Shown: positions 1 to 8,828 of the stretch, one piece after another
Numbering within the stretch: the first letter of the stretch is position 1
Layout of the letters: every line of letters starts with the position of its first letter
NCBI RefSeq assembly: GCF_000787775.1
Contig: NZ_BBPM01000028.1
Span: forward strand, 30,880 to 94,879
From: Streptacidiphilus carbonis
Lineage (GTDB): Bacteria > Actinomycetota > Actinomycetes > Streptomycetales > Streptomycetaceae
Reading direction: 5' to 3'
DNA length: 64,000 nucleotides
Notes under the pieces: generated by a model
The model's input: the letters and a program-made list of their open reading frames with translations, nothing else
Told to the model about the DNA's origin: nothing
The model's database searches: none
Made by a program: the position numbers and the translations under genes

Positions 1-645
1 CTGGAGGCCGCCGAACGAGGAGACCTTGCGGACCGGACGTCCGACGATGTACGAGAGCCAGTCCAGGTCGTGGCCGGACTTGGCCAGCAGCATCGGGACG
101 GCCCGGGCCTCGCGGCGCCAGTTGCCGCGGACGAACGAGTGCGCCTGGTGCCACCAGCCGACCGGCTCCAGGTGCTGGACGGCGATCACGTCGCCCAGCA
201 GGCCGTCGTCGACGAGGGCCTTCACCCCGGCGGTGTACGAGGTGTAGCGCAGCACATGGCAGACCGCGAGGATCACCCCGGACCGCCGCACCGCCTCGAC
301 GATCCGGCGGGCATCCGGCTCATTGGTCGCCATCGGCTTCTCCAGCAGGATGTGCAGACCGGCGGAGGCGAAGGCCAGGGCGGGCTCGACGTGGTCGGCG
401 TCCTGGGTGGCGATGACGACGGCGTCTGCCGGGACGCCCGCTGCGGCCAGGTCGCGCCAGTCGGCGAAGGCGGTCGCTTCCGGGTGCTCGCGGGCGGCGT
501 CGGCGGCGCGGCGCGGGTCGGGGTCCGCGAAGCCGGTGACCACGGCGCGGCCGGTGGCCGTTGCATAGCGGGCGTAGCCGCTGCCGCGCGAGCCCGCCCC
601 GACGATCAACAGGCGGACGGGCGAGCACTCCTGAGCTGGTGTCAT
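1..645 (-). CDS. Gfo/Idh/MocA-family sugar oxidoreductase, C-terminus cut by window edge
   Basis: This reverse reading frame runs open from an ATG at 643-645 to the window edge, giving the first 215 residues of an NAD(P)-dependent dehydrogenase. The start reads MTPAQECSPVRLLIVGAGSR, which carries the Rossmann glycine motif. It is followed by an IATQDADH segment and the EKPMATN motif (EKP is the family hallmark), then a GHDLDWL stretch near the truncated end. Family members oxidise or reduce sugars or cyclitols, and the substrate here cannot be told. The gene runs leftwards out of the window. Its start lies about 70 bases from the end of the convergently placed neighbour's coding region, and both are on the reverse strand. 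Confidence 0.85.
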   Translation of the reverse strand, partial: MTPAQECSPVRLLIVGAGSRGSGYARYATATGRAVVTGFADPDPRRAADAAREHPEATAFADWRDLAAAGVPADAVVIATQDADHVEPALAFASAGLHILLEKPMATNEPDARRIVEAVRRSGVILAVCHVLRYTSYTAGVKALVDDGLLGDVIAVQHLEPVGWWHQAHSFVRGNWRREARAVPMLLAKSGHDLDWLSYIVGRPVRKVSSFGGLQ

Positions 646-717
646 GCTCCGGAGTATCGCGCCGTCGCGCCGCGGTGGGCAGGGGGCGCGCGGTCCGTCC
701 GCCACGGTCCCGACGGG

Positions 718-2553
718 TCAGGCCGCCGGCTCCAGGGTCCCGTCGCGGGAGACCAGGGCCGCGTAGTGGCCGCCCAGGGCGAGGAGCTCGTCGTGGGTGC
801 CGTGTTCGGCGATCCGGCCGTGGTCCAGGACCACGATCTGGTCGGCGTCGCGGACCGTGGACAGCCGGTGCGCGATGGTGATGGTGGTGCGGCCGGCCGA
901 GAGGGTGTCCAGGGCCTGCTGCACCGCCTGCTCGGTCTGGGTGTCCAGCGCGCTGGTGGCCTCGTCCAGGACCAGCACCGGCGGGTCGCGCAGGATGGTG
1001 CGGGCGATGGCCAGCCGCTGCTTCTCGCCGCCGGAGAAGCGGTAGCCGCGTTCGCCGACCATGGTGGCGTAGCCGTCCGGGAGGGCGGCGATGTGGTCGT
1101 GGATCTGCGCGGCGCGGGCTGCCTCGTAGAGCTCCTCGTCGGTGGCGTCGGGCTTGGCGAAGCGCAGGTTGTCGGCGACCGAGGCGTGGAAGAGGTACGT
1201 CTCCTGGGAGACCACGCCGACGGTGTCGGCCAGCGACTCGAAGCTGAGCTCGCGCACGTCGGTGCCGTCGATCAGCACCCGGCCCGAGGTCACGTCGTAG
1301 AGGCGGGGGACCAGATAGCTGAGCGTGGTCTTGCCGGAGCCGGTCTCGCCGACGACGGCCAGGCTGCTGCCGGCCGGGACGGTGAGGTCGATGTCGGCGA
1401 GGGTGGGGCGGGCGCCGGCGGCGGGGTCGTAGCTGAAGCCGACGTGCTCGAAGCGGACCGAGCCGGTGCGTGCGCCGGAGCCGGGAGCCGGTGCCAGGGT
1501 GACCGGGTCCGGGCGCTCGGTGATGTCGGGGACCAGGTCCAGGTACTCGAAGATGCGCTGGAACAGGGCCAGTGAGACCTGCACCGACACGCCGACCTGG
1601 AGCAGCTGCACGGTGGGCCGGAACAGGCTCTGCTGCAGCGAGGTGAAGGCGACCAGGGTGCCGATGGAGACGGCGGTGGTGTGGCCGTTGCCGCCGGTCA
1701 GGCCGGCCGCCCAGTAGATCACCGCGGGCATCGCCGCCATCACGATCTGGATGGTGGACTGCCGCCAGCGGCCCGCCATGTCGGCACGGACCTCCAGGTC
1801 GGCCAGGGCGTCGGACTCGCGGGCGAACTCGTCGCTGAGGCCGCGGGAACGGCCCATGGTGCGGCCGAGCAGGACGCCGCTGACGGACAGCGACTCCTGC
1901 ATGATCGAGGAGATCGCGGCGAGCTGCTTCTGCCGCTCGGTGGCGATCTTGCGGCGCTCGTTGCCGACCCGGCGGCTGATCCAGACGAACAGCGGGAGCA
2001 GCAGCAGCGAGACGATGGTAAGCCTCCAGTCCAGCGCGACCATGGCGACCACGGTGGCGACCACCGTGGTGAGGCTGGAGACCAGGGCGGTTGCGGTGCT
2101 GGTGACGGTGGACTGCATGCCGCCGATGTCGTTGGCGATCCGGGACTGCACCTCGCCGGTGCGGGTCCGGGTGAAGAAGGCCAGCGGCATCCGCTGCAGA
2201 TGGGCGTAGACGCTGGTGCGCAGGTCGTGCATGACCCGCTGGCCGACGCTGGTGCTGAGGTAGGTCTGCAGCACGTTGAAGACCGAGTTGGCGACCGCGA
2301 CCGCGATCATGCCGAGGGCCAGCAGGCTCAGCAGGCCGGTGCGGCCCTGCGGGATGGCGGTGTCGAGGACGGCGCGCAGCAGGAACGGCGAGGCCACCGA
2401 CACCAGCGAGGAGAGGCCGACGAACAGGCCGACGGCCATCAGTTTGCCCCGGTAGGGGCGGAACAGGCGCAGGATGCGGCGCAGCTGCGCGGGCGCTTGG
2501 GGGGCGCCCGGCTTGCGGGCGGGTGGAGTCCAGTCAGGTCCTGGGGTGCGCAT
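718..2553 (-). CDS. ABC transporter, fused permease and ATP-binding protein
   Basis: A 611-residue half-transporter of the multidrug/lipid exporter type, expected to act as a dimer in the cytoplasmic membrane. Residues about 25-320 form a six-helix transmembrane domain, and the nucleotide-binding domain follows. Walker A (GETGSGKTT) is near residue 401, the signature FSGGEKQ near 505, and Walker B with DEATSALD near 530. All catalytic motifs are intact. The start ATG at 2551-2553 is divergent from the LacI-type regulator gene. The transported substrate is unknown. It could export a drug, a lipid or a peptide, and nothing in the context decides this. Confidence 0.9.
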   Translation of the reverse strand: MRTPGPDWTPPARKPGAPQAPAQLRRILRLFRPYRGKLMAVGLFVGLSSLVSVASPFLLRAVLDTAIPQGRTGLLSLLALGMIAVAVANSVFNVLQTYLSTSVGQRVMHDLRTSVYAHLQRMPLAFFTRTRTGEVQSRIANDIGGMQSTVTSTATALVSSLTTVVATVVAMVALDWRLTIVSLLLLPLFVWISRRVGNERRKIATERQKQLAAISSIMQESLSVSGVLLGRTMGRSRGLSDEFARESDALADLEVRADMAGRWRQSTIQIVMAAMPAVIYWAAGLTGGNGHTTAVSIGTLVAFTSLQQSLFRPTVQLLQVGVSVQVSLALFQRIFEYLDLVPDITERPDPVTLAPAPGSGARTGSVRFEHVGFSYDPAAGARPTLADIDLTVPAGSSLAVVGETGSGKTTLSYLVPRLYDVTSGRVLIDGTDVRELSFESLADTVGVVSQETYLFHASVADNLRFAKPDATDEELYEAARAAQIHDHIAALPDGYATMVGERGYRFSGGEKQRLAIARTILRDPPVLVLDEATSALDTQTEQAVQQALDTLSAGRTTITIAHRLSTVRDADQIVVLDHGRIAEHGTHDELLALGGHYAALVSRDGTLEPAA

Positions 2554-2599
2554 GGGCGGCTCCGGGGGATCGGGGGACGGGCTTGCTTCCTCCCGTCCA

Positions 2600-2676
2600 A
2601 CGGAGCATAGCTCATCGTTATTCCGGCTAATAGTGAGTAAGGCTCAGTGCTGCGGGGAGGGCTTGGTCAAAGGGGT
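2600..2676. promoter_or_regulatory. AT-rich divergent promoter region between ABC exporter and LacI regulator
   Basis: An AT-rich island in very GC-rich surroundings (roughly 2605-2645) lies between two divergent genes. On the reverse strand it contains ACTCACTATTAG and GGAATAACG, which could supply promoter elements for the ABC exporter. No exact -35/-10 pair can be fixed by eye. Confidence 0.35.
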
Positions 2677-2690
2677 GGAGAGCGCTCTCC
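2677..2690. promoter_or_regulatory. LacI-type operator O1, GGAGAGCGCTCTCC
   Basis: A perfect 14-bp palindrome with the central CG typical of LacI-family operators. It lies just upstream of the -10-like TATAAA at 2699-2704 that precedes the regulator's own ATG at 2711, so binding would block the promoter (autoregulation). The same core recurs at 3816-3839, 3999-4013 and 4015-4028. Confidence 0.8.
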
Positions 2691-2698
2691 GGTTCTGT

Positions 2699-2704
2699 TA
2701 TAAA
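2699..2704 (+). promoter_or_regulatory. Candidate -10 element (TATAAA) of the LacI-type regulator gene
   Basis: TATAAA sits 7 bases before the ATG at 2711. No Shine-Dalgarno sequence lies between them. This suggests a leaderless transcript starting at or next to the start codon. The matching -35 would overlap operator O1. Confidence 0.5.
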
Positions 2705-2710
2705 CGGCGC

Positions 2711-3763
2711 ATGGACGAGCTCCACAGCGCCGCCGCCGGAACCGCTCCGACCTTGGAGGACGTGGCCAGGGTCGCCGGGGTGTCCCGGGCCACGGTCTCC
2801 AGGGTGGTGAATCGCACCCGCAATGTCGACCCCGCGATCCAGGAGACGGTGCGCCGGGCCGTCGCCGCGGTGGGGTACGTCCCCAACGGCGCCGCCCGCT
2901 CGCTGATCACCCGCCGCAGTGGGTCGGTGGCGCTGGTGGCCTCCGGCGCCGGGGAGGGGCAGGAGGAGGAGTTCCGCACCCGGTTCTTCACCGACCCCTT
3001 CTTCAGCCGGGTGGTCAACGGCGTGATGGGCTTCCTGCGCCCGCGCGGGATGCACCCCGTGCTGATGCTGGCCGAGTCCGAGGAGGCCAGGGACGAGGTC
3101 GTCGCCTATCTGCGGCAGCGCAGCGCGGACGGGGCGCTGGTGGTGTCCACCCACGCCGACGACCCGCTGCCGGAGCTGCTGGTGGCGGCCGGGCTGCCCG
3201 CGGTGCTGTTCGCCCGGCCGGCCCGGCCGGTGCGGATCGGCTTCGTCGACCTCGCGCACCAGGAGGGCGCGCGGCTGGCCGCGGACCGGCTGGTCGGGCA
3301 GGGCTGCCGGCGGGTGGCGGTGATCTCCGGACCGCTGGACATCCGCGCCGCGCGGGAGCGCCAGGACGGCTTCCTGGAGGCGATGGCCCGGCACGGCGAG
3401 CCGCTGGTGCCCACCGCGGAGGGGAACTTCACCCAGGCCAGCGGGGAGGCCGCGATGCAGCGGCTGCTGCTGGAACGGCCGGACCTGGACGGGGTGTTCG
3501 CCGCCAACGACCTGATGGCGCGGGGGGCGCTGCACATCCTGCGCGAGCACGGTCGGCGGGTGCCGGCGGACGTCAAGGTGGTCGGATTCGACGACAGCAG
3601 CGCGGCGGTCGACAGCCGTCCGGCCCTGACCACGGTGCGGCAGCCGGTGGAGGAGATGGCGGCGGAGATGGCGCGGCTGCTGCTGGACCGGATCGAAGGG
3701 CGGGTGGAGGGGCCGAGATCGGCGGTGTTCGACCCGGTGCTGGTGGTCCGGCAGTCGGGCTGA
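2711..3763 (+). CDS. LacI-family transcriptional regulator
   Basis: A 350-residue repressor. The N-terminal helix-turn-helix (about residues 14-34) reads TLEDVARVAGVSRATVSRVV, the standard LacI DNA-recognition signature. A periplasmic-binding-protein-like sugar-sensing domain follows, with the conserved VFAANDLMA and VVGFDDS segments. I chose the ATG at 2711 over upstream in-frame starts because the helix-turn-helix then lies at its usual distance from the N-terminus and because operator and promoter lie directly upstream. Palindromes before this gene and before the downstream hydrolase gene imply control of both. The inducer is probably an oligosaccharide released by that hydrolase (inference). 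Confidence 0.93.
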   Translation: MDELHSAAAGTAPTLEDVARVAGVSRATVSRVVNRTRNVDPAIQETVRRAVAAVGYVPNGAARSLITRRSGSVALVASGAGEGQEEEFRTRFFTDPFFSRVVNGVMGFLRPRGMHPVLMLAESEEARDEVVAYLRQRSADGALVVSTHADDPLPELLVAAGLPAVLFARPARPVRIGFVDLAHQEGARLAADRLVGQGCRRVAVISGPLDIRAARERQDGFLEAMARHGEPLVPTAEGNFTQASGEAAMQRLLLERPDLDGVFAANDLMARGALHILREHGRRVPADVKVVGFDDSSAAVDSRPALTTVRQPVEEMAAEMARLLLDRIEGRVEGPRSAVFDPVLVVRQSG

Positions 3764-3776
3764 GCGGTCTTCCGCC

Positions 3777-3802
3777 CCGGGCGGGGAGGCACCCCCGCCC
3801 GG
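3777..3802 (+). terminator. Hairpin terminator after the LacI-type gene
   Basis: A perfect 10-bp stem CCGGGCGGGG / CCCCGCCCGG with a 6-base loop, starting 14 bases after the stop codon. There is no T-run, as is usual for high-GC actinomycetes. It separates the regulator from the hydrolase gene. Confidence 0.65.
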
Positions 3803-3815
3803 AACGTGCTCCCGG

Positions 3816-3839
3816 GGAACGGAGAGCGCTCTCCGTTCC
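3816..3839. promoter_or_regulatory. LacI-type operator O2, 24-bp perfect palindrome
   Basis: GGAAC, then the 14-bp operator core, then GTTCC: a perfect 24-bp inverted repeat between the regulator terminator and the glycoside hydrolase gene. It is identical in the core to O1. It lies about 230 bp before the hydrolase start and could bridge by looping to O1 or to the O3/O4 pair. Confidence 0.75.
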
Positions 3840-3998
3840 GGTTCAGGGTCCGCGTCCGGGCCTGCGGAGTCAAGGGACGCGACACCGTCAGGCTGCCCTG
3901 AATGTCCATCAATGATGGCAGTTATGGCTGCCGTTGAGTACCGGAACCGCGTCTTCTGACAAAACTCTTGACGACCGTGAAACAACAGCGCCACCATC

Positions 3999-4028
3999 GG
4001 GAGAGCGCTCTCTGGGTGAGCGCTCTCC
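3999..4028. promoter_or_regulatory. Tandem LacI-type operators O3 and O4
   Basis: Two adjacent copies of the core, GAGAGCGCTCTC at 4001-4012 and GGTGAGCGCTCTCC at 4015-4028 (one mismatch), with centres 15 bp apart. They lie 41-70 bp before the hydrolase ATG at 4069, a position suited to repressing that promoter. No gene other than the regulator and hydrolase lies nearby. Confidence 0.75.
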
Positions 4029-4068
4029 AACTCAGGCCCACCCCCTGCCACCTCTGTCAGGAGTCCCC

Positions 4069-7000
4069 ATGGGAGCCCCACCCCTTGGTTCCGCGCGCGT
4101 TCTGCTGAGAACGACGGCCCCCGCCGTCGTAGCGCTCTCGCTGTTCTTCTACGCTCTGGTCGCCGGGCCGATCACGGCCCGTGCCGCCGACACCCTGCTC
4201 TCCCAGGGCAGGACCGCGACCTCCTCGTCCAATGAGACCGCCGGCGACGGGCTGGGCCCGGCCAACGCCGTGGACGGCAGCACCGGCACCCGCTGGGCCA
4301 GCGCCTGGAGCGACCCGCAGTGGCTGCAGGTCGACCTGGGCAGCAGCTACAGCATCGACAAGATCGTGCTGAACTGGGAGAACTACGCGAAGTCGTACCA
4401 GATCCAGGTCTCCGACAACGGGGCCGACTGGACCAGCGTCTACTCCACCACCACCGGTGCGGGCGGCACCGAGACCCTGAACGTCAGCGGCACCGGCCGC
4501 TATGTGCGGATGTACGGGACGGTGCGCGAGAACGGCTACGGCTACTCGCTCTGGGAGTTCCAGGTGTACGGCCTGGCCTCCTCGGCCACCCCGACGCCGA
4601 CCGCCACCCCGACGCCCACGCCGACCCCGACGCCGACCGCCACCGGGTCCACCCCGCCCGGCAACTGGACCACCGTCTGGACCGACGACTTCGCCGGCGG
4701 CTCGGGCAGCGCGCCCTCCTCGGCCAACTGGATCACCGACACCGGTACCCAGTACCAGAACGGCTCCGCCAACTGGGGCACCGGCGAGGTCGACACCGAC
4801 ACCGCCAACGCCGCCAATGTCGCGGTGGACGGCAACGGCCACCTCAACCTGACCGCGGTCAAGGACGGCAGCGGCAACTGGACCTCGGGCCGGGTGGAGA
4901 CCCAGCGCAGCGACTTCGCCGCGCCGGCCGGCGGCCAGTTGATGGTCTCCGCCTCCATCAAGCAGCCGAACCCGGCCAACGGGCTCGGCTACTGGCCCGC
5001 CTTCAAGGCCGTCGGCGCCCAGTACCGCACCGACATGACCAGTTGGCCGAAGATGGGCGAGAGCGACATCCTGGAGGACGTCAACGGCCGCAGCCAGCTC
5101 TCGGCGACCCTGCACTGCGGGACCGCGCCCAACGGCAACTGCAACGAGTACAACGGGATGACCAGCGGACTGGCCGGCTGCACCGGCTGCCAGACCGGCT
5201 ACCACACCTACACCGAGATCGTCGACCGCACCCAGTCGGACGAGCAGATCCGCTACTACCTGGACAACCAGCAGGTGTGGCAGGTCAACGAGTCCCAGGT
5301 CGGCGTCGCCACCTGGCAGGCGGCCGTGGACCACGGCTTCTATCTGCAGGCGGACCTCGCCATCGGCGGCTCCTACCCCAACGCAGTCTGCGGCTGCACC
5401 TCGCCCAGCAGCGCCACCGGCTCCGGCGGCACGCTGTCCATCGGCGCGGTGACGGTGTCCACCACCACCGGCACGCCGCCCTCCCCGCTGACCGACCCGG
5501 CGGTGCCGACCGGCGCCAGTAATGTGCGTGTCACCGGCTCGCAGGGGAACTGGCAGCTCAGCGTCAACGGCTCGCCGTACCAGGTCAAGGGCGTCACCTG
5601 GGGTCCCTCCACGGACACCGCCGCGGCCCATATGAGGGACCTGAAGTCCATGGGCGTCAACACCGTGCGCACCTGGGGCACCGACGGCACCACCCAGCCG
5701 CTGCTGGACGCAGCCTCCGCCTACGGCGTGAAGGTGATCAACGGCTTCTGGCTGAACCAGGGCGCCGACTACGTCAACGACACCGCGTACAGGACCAGCA
5801 CCCTCAACTCCATCGTGTCCTGGGTCAACGCCTACAAGAACGACCCCGCGGTGCTGATGTGGGACGTCGGCAACGAGGTCATCCTGACCACCCAGGACCA
5901 CTACACCGGCGCGGCGGTGGAGCAGCAGCGGATCGCCTACGCCCAGTACGTGGAGCAGATCGTCCAGGCCGTCCACGCGGCCGACCCCAACCACCCGGTG
6001 ACCTCGACCGACGCCTACACCGGCGCCTGGCCGTACTACAAGCAGTACACCCCGGACCTGGACCTCTACGCGGTCAACTCCTACGGGGCGGTGTGCAGCG
6101 TCAAGAGCGACTGGATCAACGGCGGTTACACCAAGCCCTACATCGTCACCGAGTCCGGCGACTCCGGGGAGTGGGAGGTCCCCAACGACGCCAACGGCGT
6201 GCCCACCCAGCCCACCGACGTGCAGATGCGGGACGGCTACACCAGCGCCTGGAACTGCATCTCCGGCCACACCGGCGTCTCCTTCGGCGGCACCCTGTTC
6301 AACTACGGCCAGGAGAACGACTTCGGCGGCATCTGGTTCAACCTGATCCCGGAGGCCTGGAAGCGGCTCGCCTACTACTCGGTGGCCAAGGCCTACGGCG
6401 GGACCCCGCAGAAGAACACCCCGCCGGTGATCAGCAGCATGTCCCTGAGCAATACCGCGACCGTGCCGTCCGGGGGAACCTTCGACATCACCACCAACAC
6501 CACCGATCCCGACGGCGACCTGATCCGCTACAACCTGATGTACACCAGCAAGTACGTGGACGGCGGCACCGGGCTGCAGCAGGTCACCTTCACCCAGACC
6601 GGGGACGGCCGGTTCACCGCCACCGCGCCGAAGACCCTGGGCGTCTGGAAGGTCTACGTCTACGCCTACGACGGCCACGGCAACGTCGGTGTGGAGACCC
6701 GCTCCTTCCGGGTGGTCGCCCCGCCGGTGAACGGGACGAACGTGGCCAAGGGCAAGACCACCACGGCCTCGTCCTTCCAGACCACGGTCGGCAACTTCAG
6801 CCCGGGCCAGGCCACCGACGGTGACTGGAGCACCCGTTGGGCCAGCAACTGGGACGACGCCGAGTGGCTGCAGGTCGACCTCGGCCAGACCACGGCGATC
6901 CACCACGTCCAGCTCGGCTGGGAGGCCGCGTACGGCAAGTCGTACCAGGTCCAGGTGTCCAACGACGGCACCAACTGGACCACGGTCTACTCCACCACCA

Positions 7001-7122
7001 CGGGCACCGGCGGCGTCGACGACTTCGACGTCACCGGATCGGGCCGTTATGTGCGGCTGAACCTCACTCAGCGCGGCAGCGCCTACGGCTACTCGCTGTA
7101 CGAGTTCGGCGTCTACGCCTGA
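4069..7122 (+). CDS. Secreted multidomain glycoside hydrolase: CBM32 - GH16 - TIM-barrel - CBM32
   Basis: A 1017-residue exoenzyme. The start is the ATG at 4069, with AGGAG five bases upstream and the operators just before it. Residues 1-40 are a signal peptide. Residues about 41-168 form a discoidin/F5-8C (CBM32-like) module, followed by a Pro-Thr linker (169-197). Residues about 198-470 form a GH16-type beta-sandwich whose catalytic motif E331-S-D333-I-L-E336 is intact. Residues about 485-785 resemble a (beta/alpha)8 hydrolase, with probable acid/base E603 (GNE) and nucleophile E695 (TESG). A beta-rich spacer and a second CBM32-like module (about 892-1017) end the protein. GH16 enzymes cleave beta-1,3/1,4-glucans or galactans. 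The exact polysaccharide is unknown. Having two catalytic domains of different clans in one chain is unusual. Confidence 0.9.
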   Translation: MGAPPLGSARVLLRTTAPAVVALSLFFYALVAGPITARAADTLLSQGRTATSSSNETAGDGLGPANAVDGSTGTRWASAWSDPQWLQVDLGSSYSIDKIVLNWENYAKSYQIQVSDNGADWTSVYSTTTGAGGTETLNVSGTGRYVRMYGTVRENGYGYSLWEFQVYGLASSATPTPTATPTPTPTPTPTATGSTPPGNWTTVWTDDFAGGSGSAPSSANWITDTGTQYQNGSANWGTGEVDTDTANAANVAVDGNGHLNLTAVKDGSGNWTSGRVETQRSDFAAPAGGQLMVSASIKQPNPANGLGYWPAFKAVGAQYRTDMTSWPKMGESDILEDVNGRSQLSATLHCGTAPNGNCNEYNGMTSGLAGCTGCQTGYHTYTEIVDRTQSDEQIRYYLDNQQVWQVNESQVGVATWQAAVDHGFYLQADLAIGGSYPNAVCGCTSPSSATGSGGTLSIGAVTVSTTTGTPPSPLTDPAVPTGASNVRVTGSQGNWQLSVNGSPYQVKGVTWGPSTDTAAAHMRDLKSMGVNTVRTWGTDGTTQPLLDAASAYGVKVINGFWLNQGADYVNDTAYRTSTLNSIVSWVNAYKNDPAVLMWDVGNEVILTTQDHYTGAAVEQQRIAYAQYVEQIVQAVHAADPNHPVTSTDAYTGAWPYYKQYTPDLDLYAVNSYGAVCSVKSDWINGGYTKPYIVTESGDSGEWEVPNDANGVPTQPTDVQMRDGYTSAWNCISGHTGVSFGGTLFNYGQENDFGGIWFNLIPEAWKRLAYYSVAKAYGGTPQKNTPPVISSMSLSNTATVPSGGTFDITTNTTDPDGDLIRYNLMYTSKYVDGGTGLQQVTFTQTGDGRFTATAPKTLGVWKVYVYAYDGHGNVGVETRSFRVVAPPVNGTNVAKGKTTTASSFQTTVGNFSPGQATDGDWSTRWASNWDDAEWLQVDLGQTTAIHHVQLGWEAAYGKSYQVQVSNDGTNWTTVYSTTTGTGGVDDFDVTGSGRYVRLNLTQRGSAYGYSLYEFGVYA

Positions 7123-7182
7123 GTCCCGAGGAACCACTCTGCTCCAACCCACCCACCCGCGCGCCCACTGGGAGGAACGGAC

Positions 7183-7486
7183 ATGAACGCAAGGACCCGC
7201 CTCCCGGTGGGGGCCGCGCTGCTGCAGCTCGGCACGGTCGCGGGGTGCGCCGCCACGGCGGAGCGCCCAGCCGGTCCGGCCGACCTGGTCGGACCGGCTG
7301 TACTCGTGCCGCTACGTCTACCCGGGCGGCTCCATGCTGCTCTCGGTCAAGGACCTGCCGGACGCCACCGTGCTGACCGTGGACGTCAGCGCGCTGCCGG
7401 CCGGTTTCGGAAAGCCGGCCCGCTCCCGGGCCTCGGCCGCCAGGACCGTCGCGACCATAGTGCTGATCTGCTGGAAGGAGGGCTGA
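7183..7486 (+). pseudogene. Degraded small lipoprotein gene with frameshift and probable internal deletion
   Basis: The start has a good ribosome site (GGGAGGAA) and a lipoprotein-like N-terminus ending LGTVAGCAA. Past about 7260 the protein-like sequence moves to another frame. That frame reads WSDRLYSCRYVYPGGSM, then LLSVKDLPDA, then directly LTVDVSALPAGFGK, and ends ICWKEG with a stop at 7484-7486. From memory, streptomycete small lipoproteins have the same order of blocks with about 30 extra residues between SVKDLPDA and LTVDVSALP. I therefore read this as a gene inactivated by one frameshift and one deletion. A sequencing error could explain the frameshift but not the missing middle. Confidence 0.6.
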
Positions 7487-7742
7487 CGGGGGGTCCGGTC
7501 CGCGCCACCTGCTTGGAGCAGTACCGGTCAGGGTCTCCCAGGAGACTTGATCAACGGCCTGACCTGCGACTATTCCGATCCTCCGGGGTTGCTGGGCGGG
7601 AATCCGGACCTGCGTCCGAAACCTCGCCGCGAGAGGTTTGGCTGACGGCGTCCACCCGAGCAGCCGATCTTGAGGTTGGGTTTTCGCCACGACGGACAGC
7701 ATCCGACTGCCAAGGCGGTTGAACGCACCCGGAGGGTGACGC

Positions 7743-8828
7743 ATGGCCCTGAACGGTTCTCCGTTCCTCGTGACGACCATCGTGCTCGCGCTGGTACTGA
7801 CCCTGCTCGCCCTGACGGCCTGGAACCGACTGCCGGGCCCGAAACCGGTTCGGGTCGGCGCGCGGCTGCTGATGCTCGCGGCGACCCAGGGCGCGGCGGT
7901 GCTGGTGGTGCTGGTGCTCGTGAACAACAGCTACGCCTTCTACGACTCCTGGTCGGACCTGGTCGGGACCCAGGCCGGGGCCGCGACCTTCGAGTCCGTG
8001 GGTGTTGGGGTCCGGCAGAGCTCGCTGAGCGCCGCCACCGCGACGCCGGCCACCTTCCGCACGGGGTCGCAGGGCCTGCAGGTCTCCGAGCCGGTCGGGC
8101 CGCGCTCGCACATCCGCGGCCAACTGCTGGTCTGGCTGCCGCCGGAGTACGACGAACCCGCGCACGCCGGGGAGCGCTTCCCGGTGGTGGTGCTGCTGCC
8201 CGGGCAGCCGGGTACCCCGATGTCCTGGTTCGACGCCATGAACGGGCAGGACGAGCTGGCCCGGCTGGTCGAGGCCCATCAGGCCCGGCCGATGATCCTG
8301 GTCGCGGCCAAGTCCAACACCCTGGGCACCGACGACGCCGGCTGCACGGACCTGCCGAAGGGGCCCAAGACCGACACCTGGCTCGCCGAGGACGTCCCGG
8401 CGATCGTCAAGAGCCGGTTCCGGGTCTCCAACGACCCCTACGACTGGTCGGTGATGGGCTACTCGGCCGGCGGCTACTGCGCCGCGAACCTGGCCGTGCA
8501 CCACCCCGACGTGTTCCACTCCGCGGTCAGCATCTCCGGCTACAACATGCCCGAGGCCACCGTGGTGCTGGCCCACCCCGCGCTGACCAAGGCCAACAAC
8601 CCGCTGCTGGTGCTGCGCCGGGCGGCCCGGCAGCCGGACATCGCGCTGCTGCTCACCGGCAGTCTGCAGGACGGCTCCACGGTGCAGGACGCCCGGGCGC
8701 TGGTGGGCGCGCTGCGGGCGCCGGCCACCGGTGACGTGGCCACGGTGCAGCGCGGCGGGCACAACATGGACGTCTGGCAGGAGATGCTGCCGACCGCCTT
8801 CCAGTGGATCTCCCGCCACCTGCGCTGA
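7743..8828 (+). CDS. Membrane-anchored alpha/beta-hydrolase, putative esterase
   Basis: A 361-residue protein with two hydrophobic N-terminal segments (about residues 7-26 and 38-60). An extracellular alpha/beta-hydrolase domain of the esterase-D/antigen-85-like type follows. The nucleophile elbow is GYSAGGY with Ser241, and a C-terminal GGHN supplies the likely catalytic His. A GGAGGGTG ribosome site precedes the ATG. Relatives act as acyl- or mycolyl-type transferases or as carboxylesterases on the outer face of the membrane. The substrate is unknown. It lies immediately before the polysaccharide region and could deacylate or acylate a surface glycan (inference). Confidence 0.8.
   Translation: MALNGSPFLVTTIVLALVLTLLALTAWNRLPGPKPVRVGARLLMLAATQGAAVLVVLVLVNNSYAFYDSWSDLVGTQAGAATFESVGVGVRQSSLSAATATPATFRTGSQGLQVSEPVGPRSHIRGQLLVWLPPEYDEPAHAGERFPVVVLLPGQPGTPMSWFDAMNGQDELARLVEAHQARPMILVAAKSNTLGTDDAGCTDLPKGPKTDTWLAEDVPAIVKSRFRVSNDPYDWSVMGYSAGGYCAANLAVHHPDVFHSAVSISGYNMPEATVVLAHPALTKANNPLLVLRRAARQPDIALLLTGSLQDGSTVQDARALVGALRAPATGDVATVQRGGHNMDVWQEMLPTAFQWISRHLR

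Noticed and set aside
70..1575. Long forward open frame over the reverse oxidoreductase and ABC transporter genes
   Set aside because: It is a GC-rich antisense shadow. The reverse strand carries recognisable motifs (EKP, Walker A, DEATSALD) and the forward translation has none.
4057..7152. 1031-residue reverse frame opposite the glycoside hydrolase gene
   Set aside because: A very Gly/Val/Arg-rich, low-complexity translation without domain motifs. The forward frame has a signal peptide and catalytic residues.
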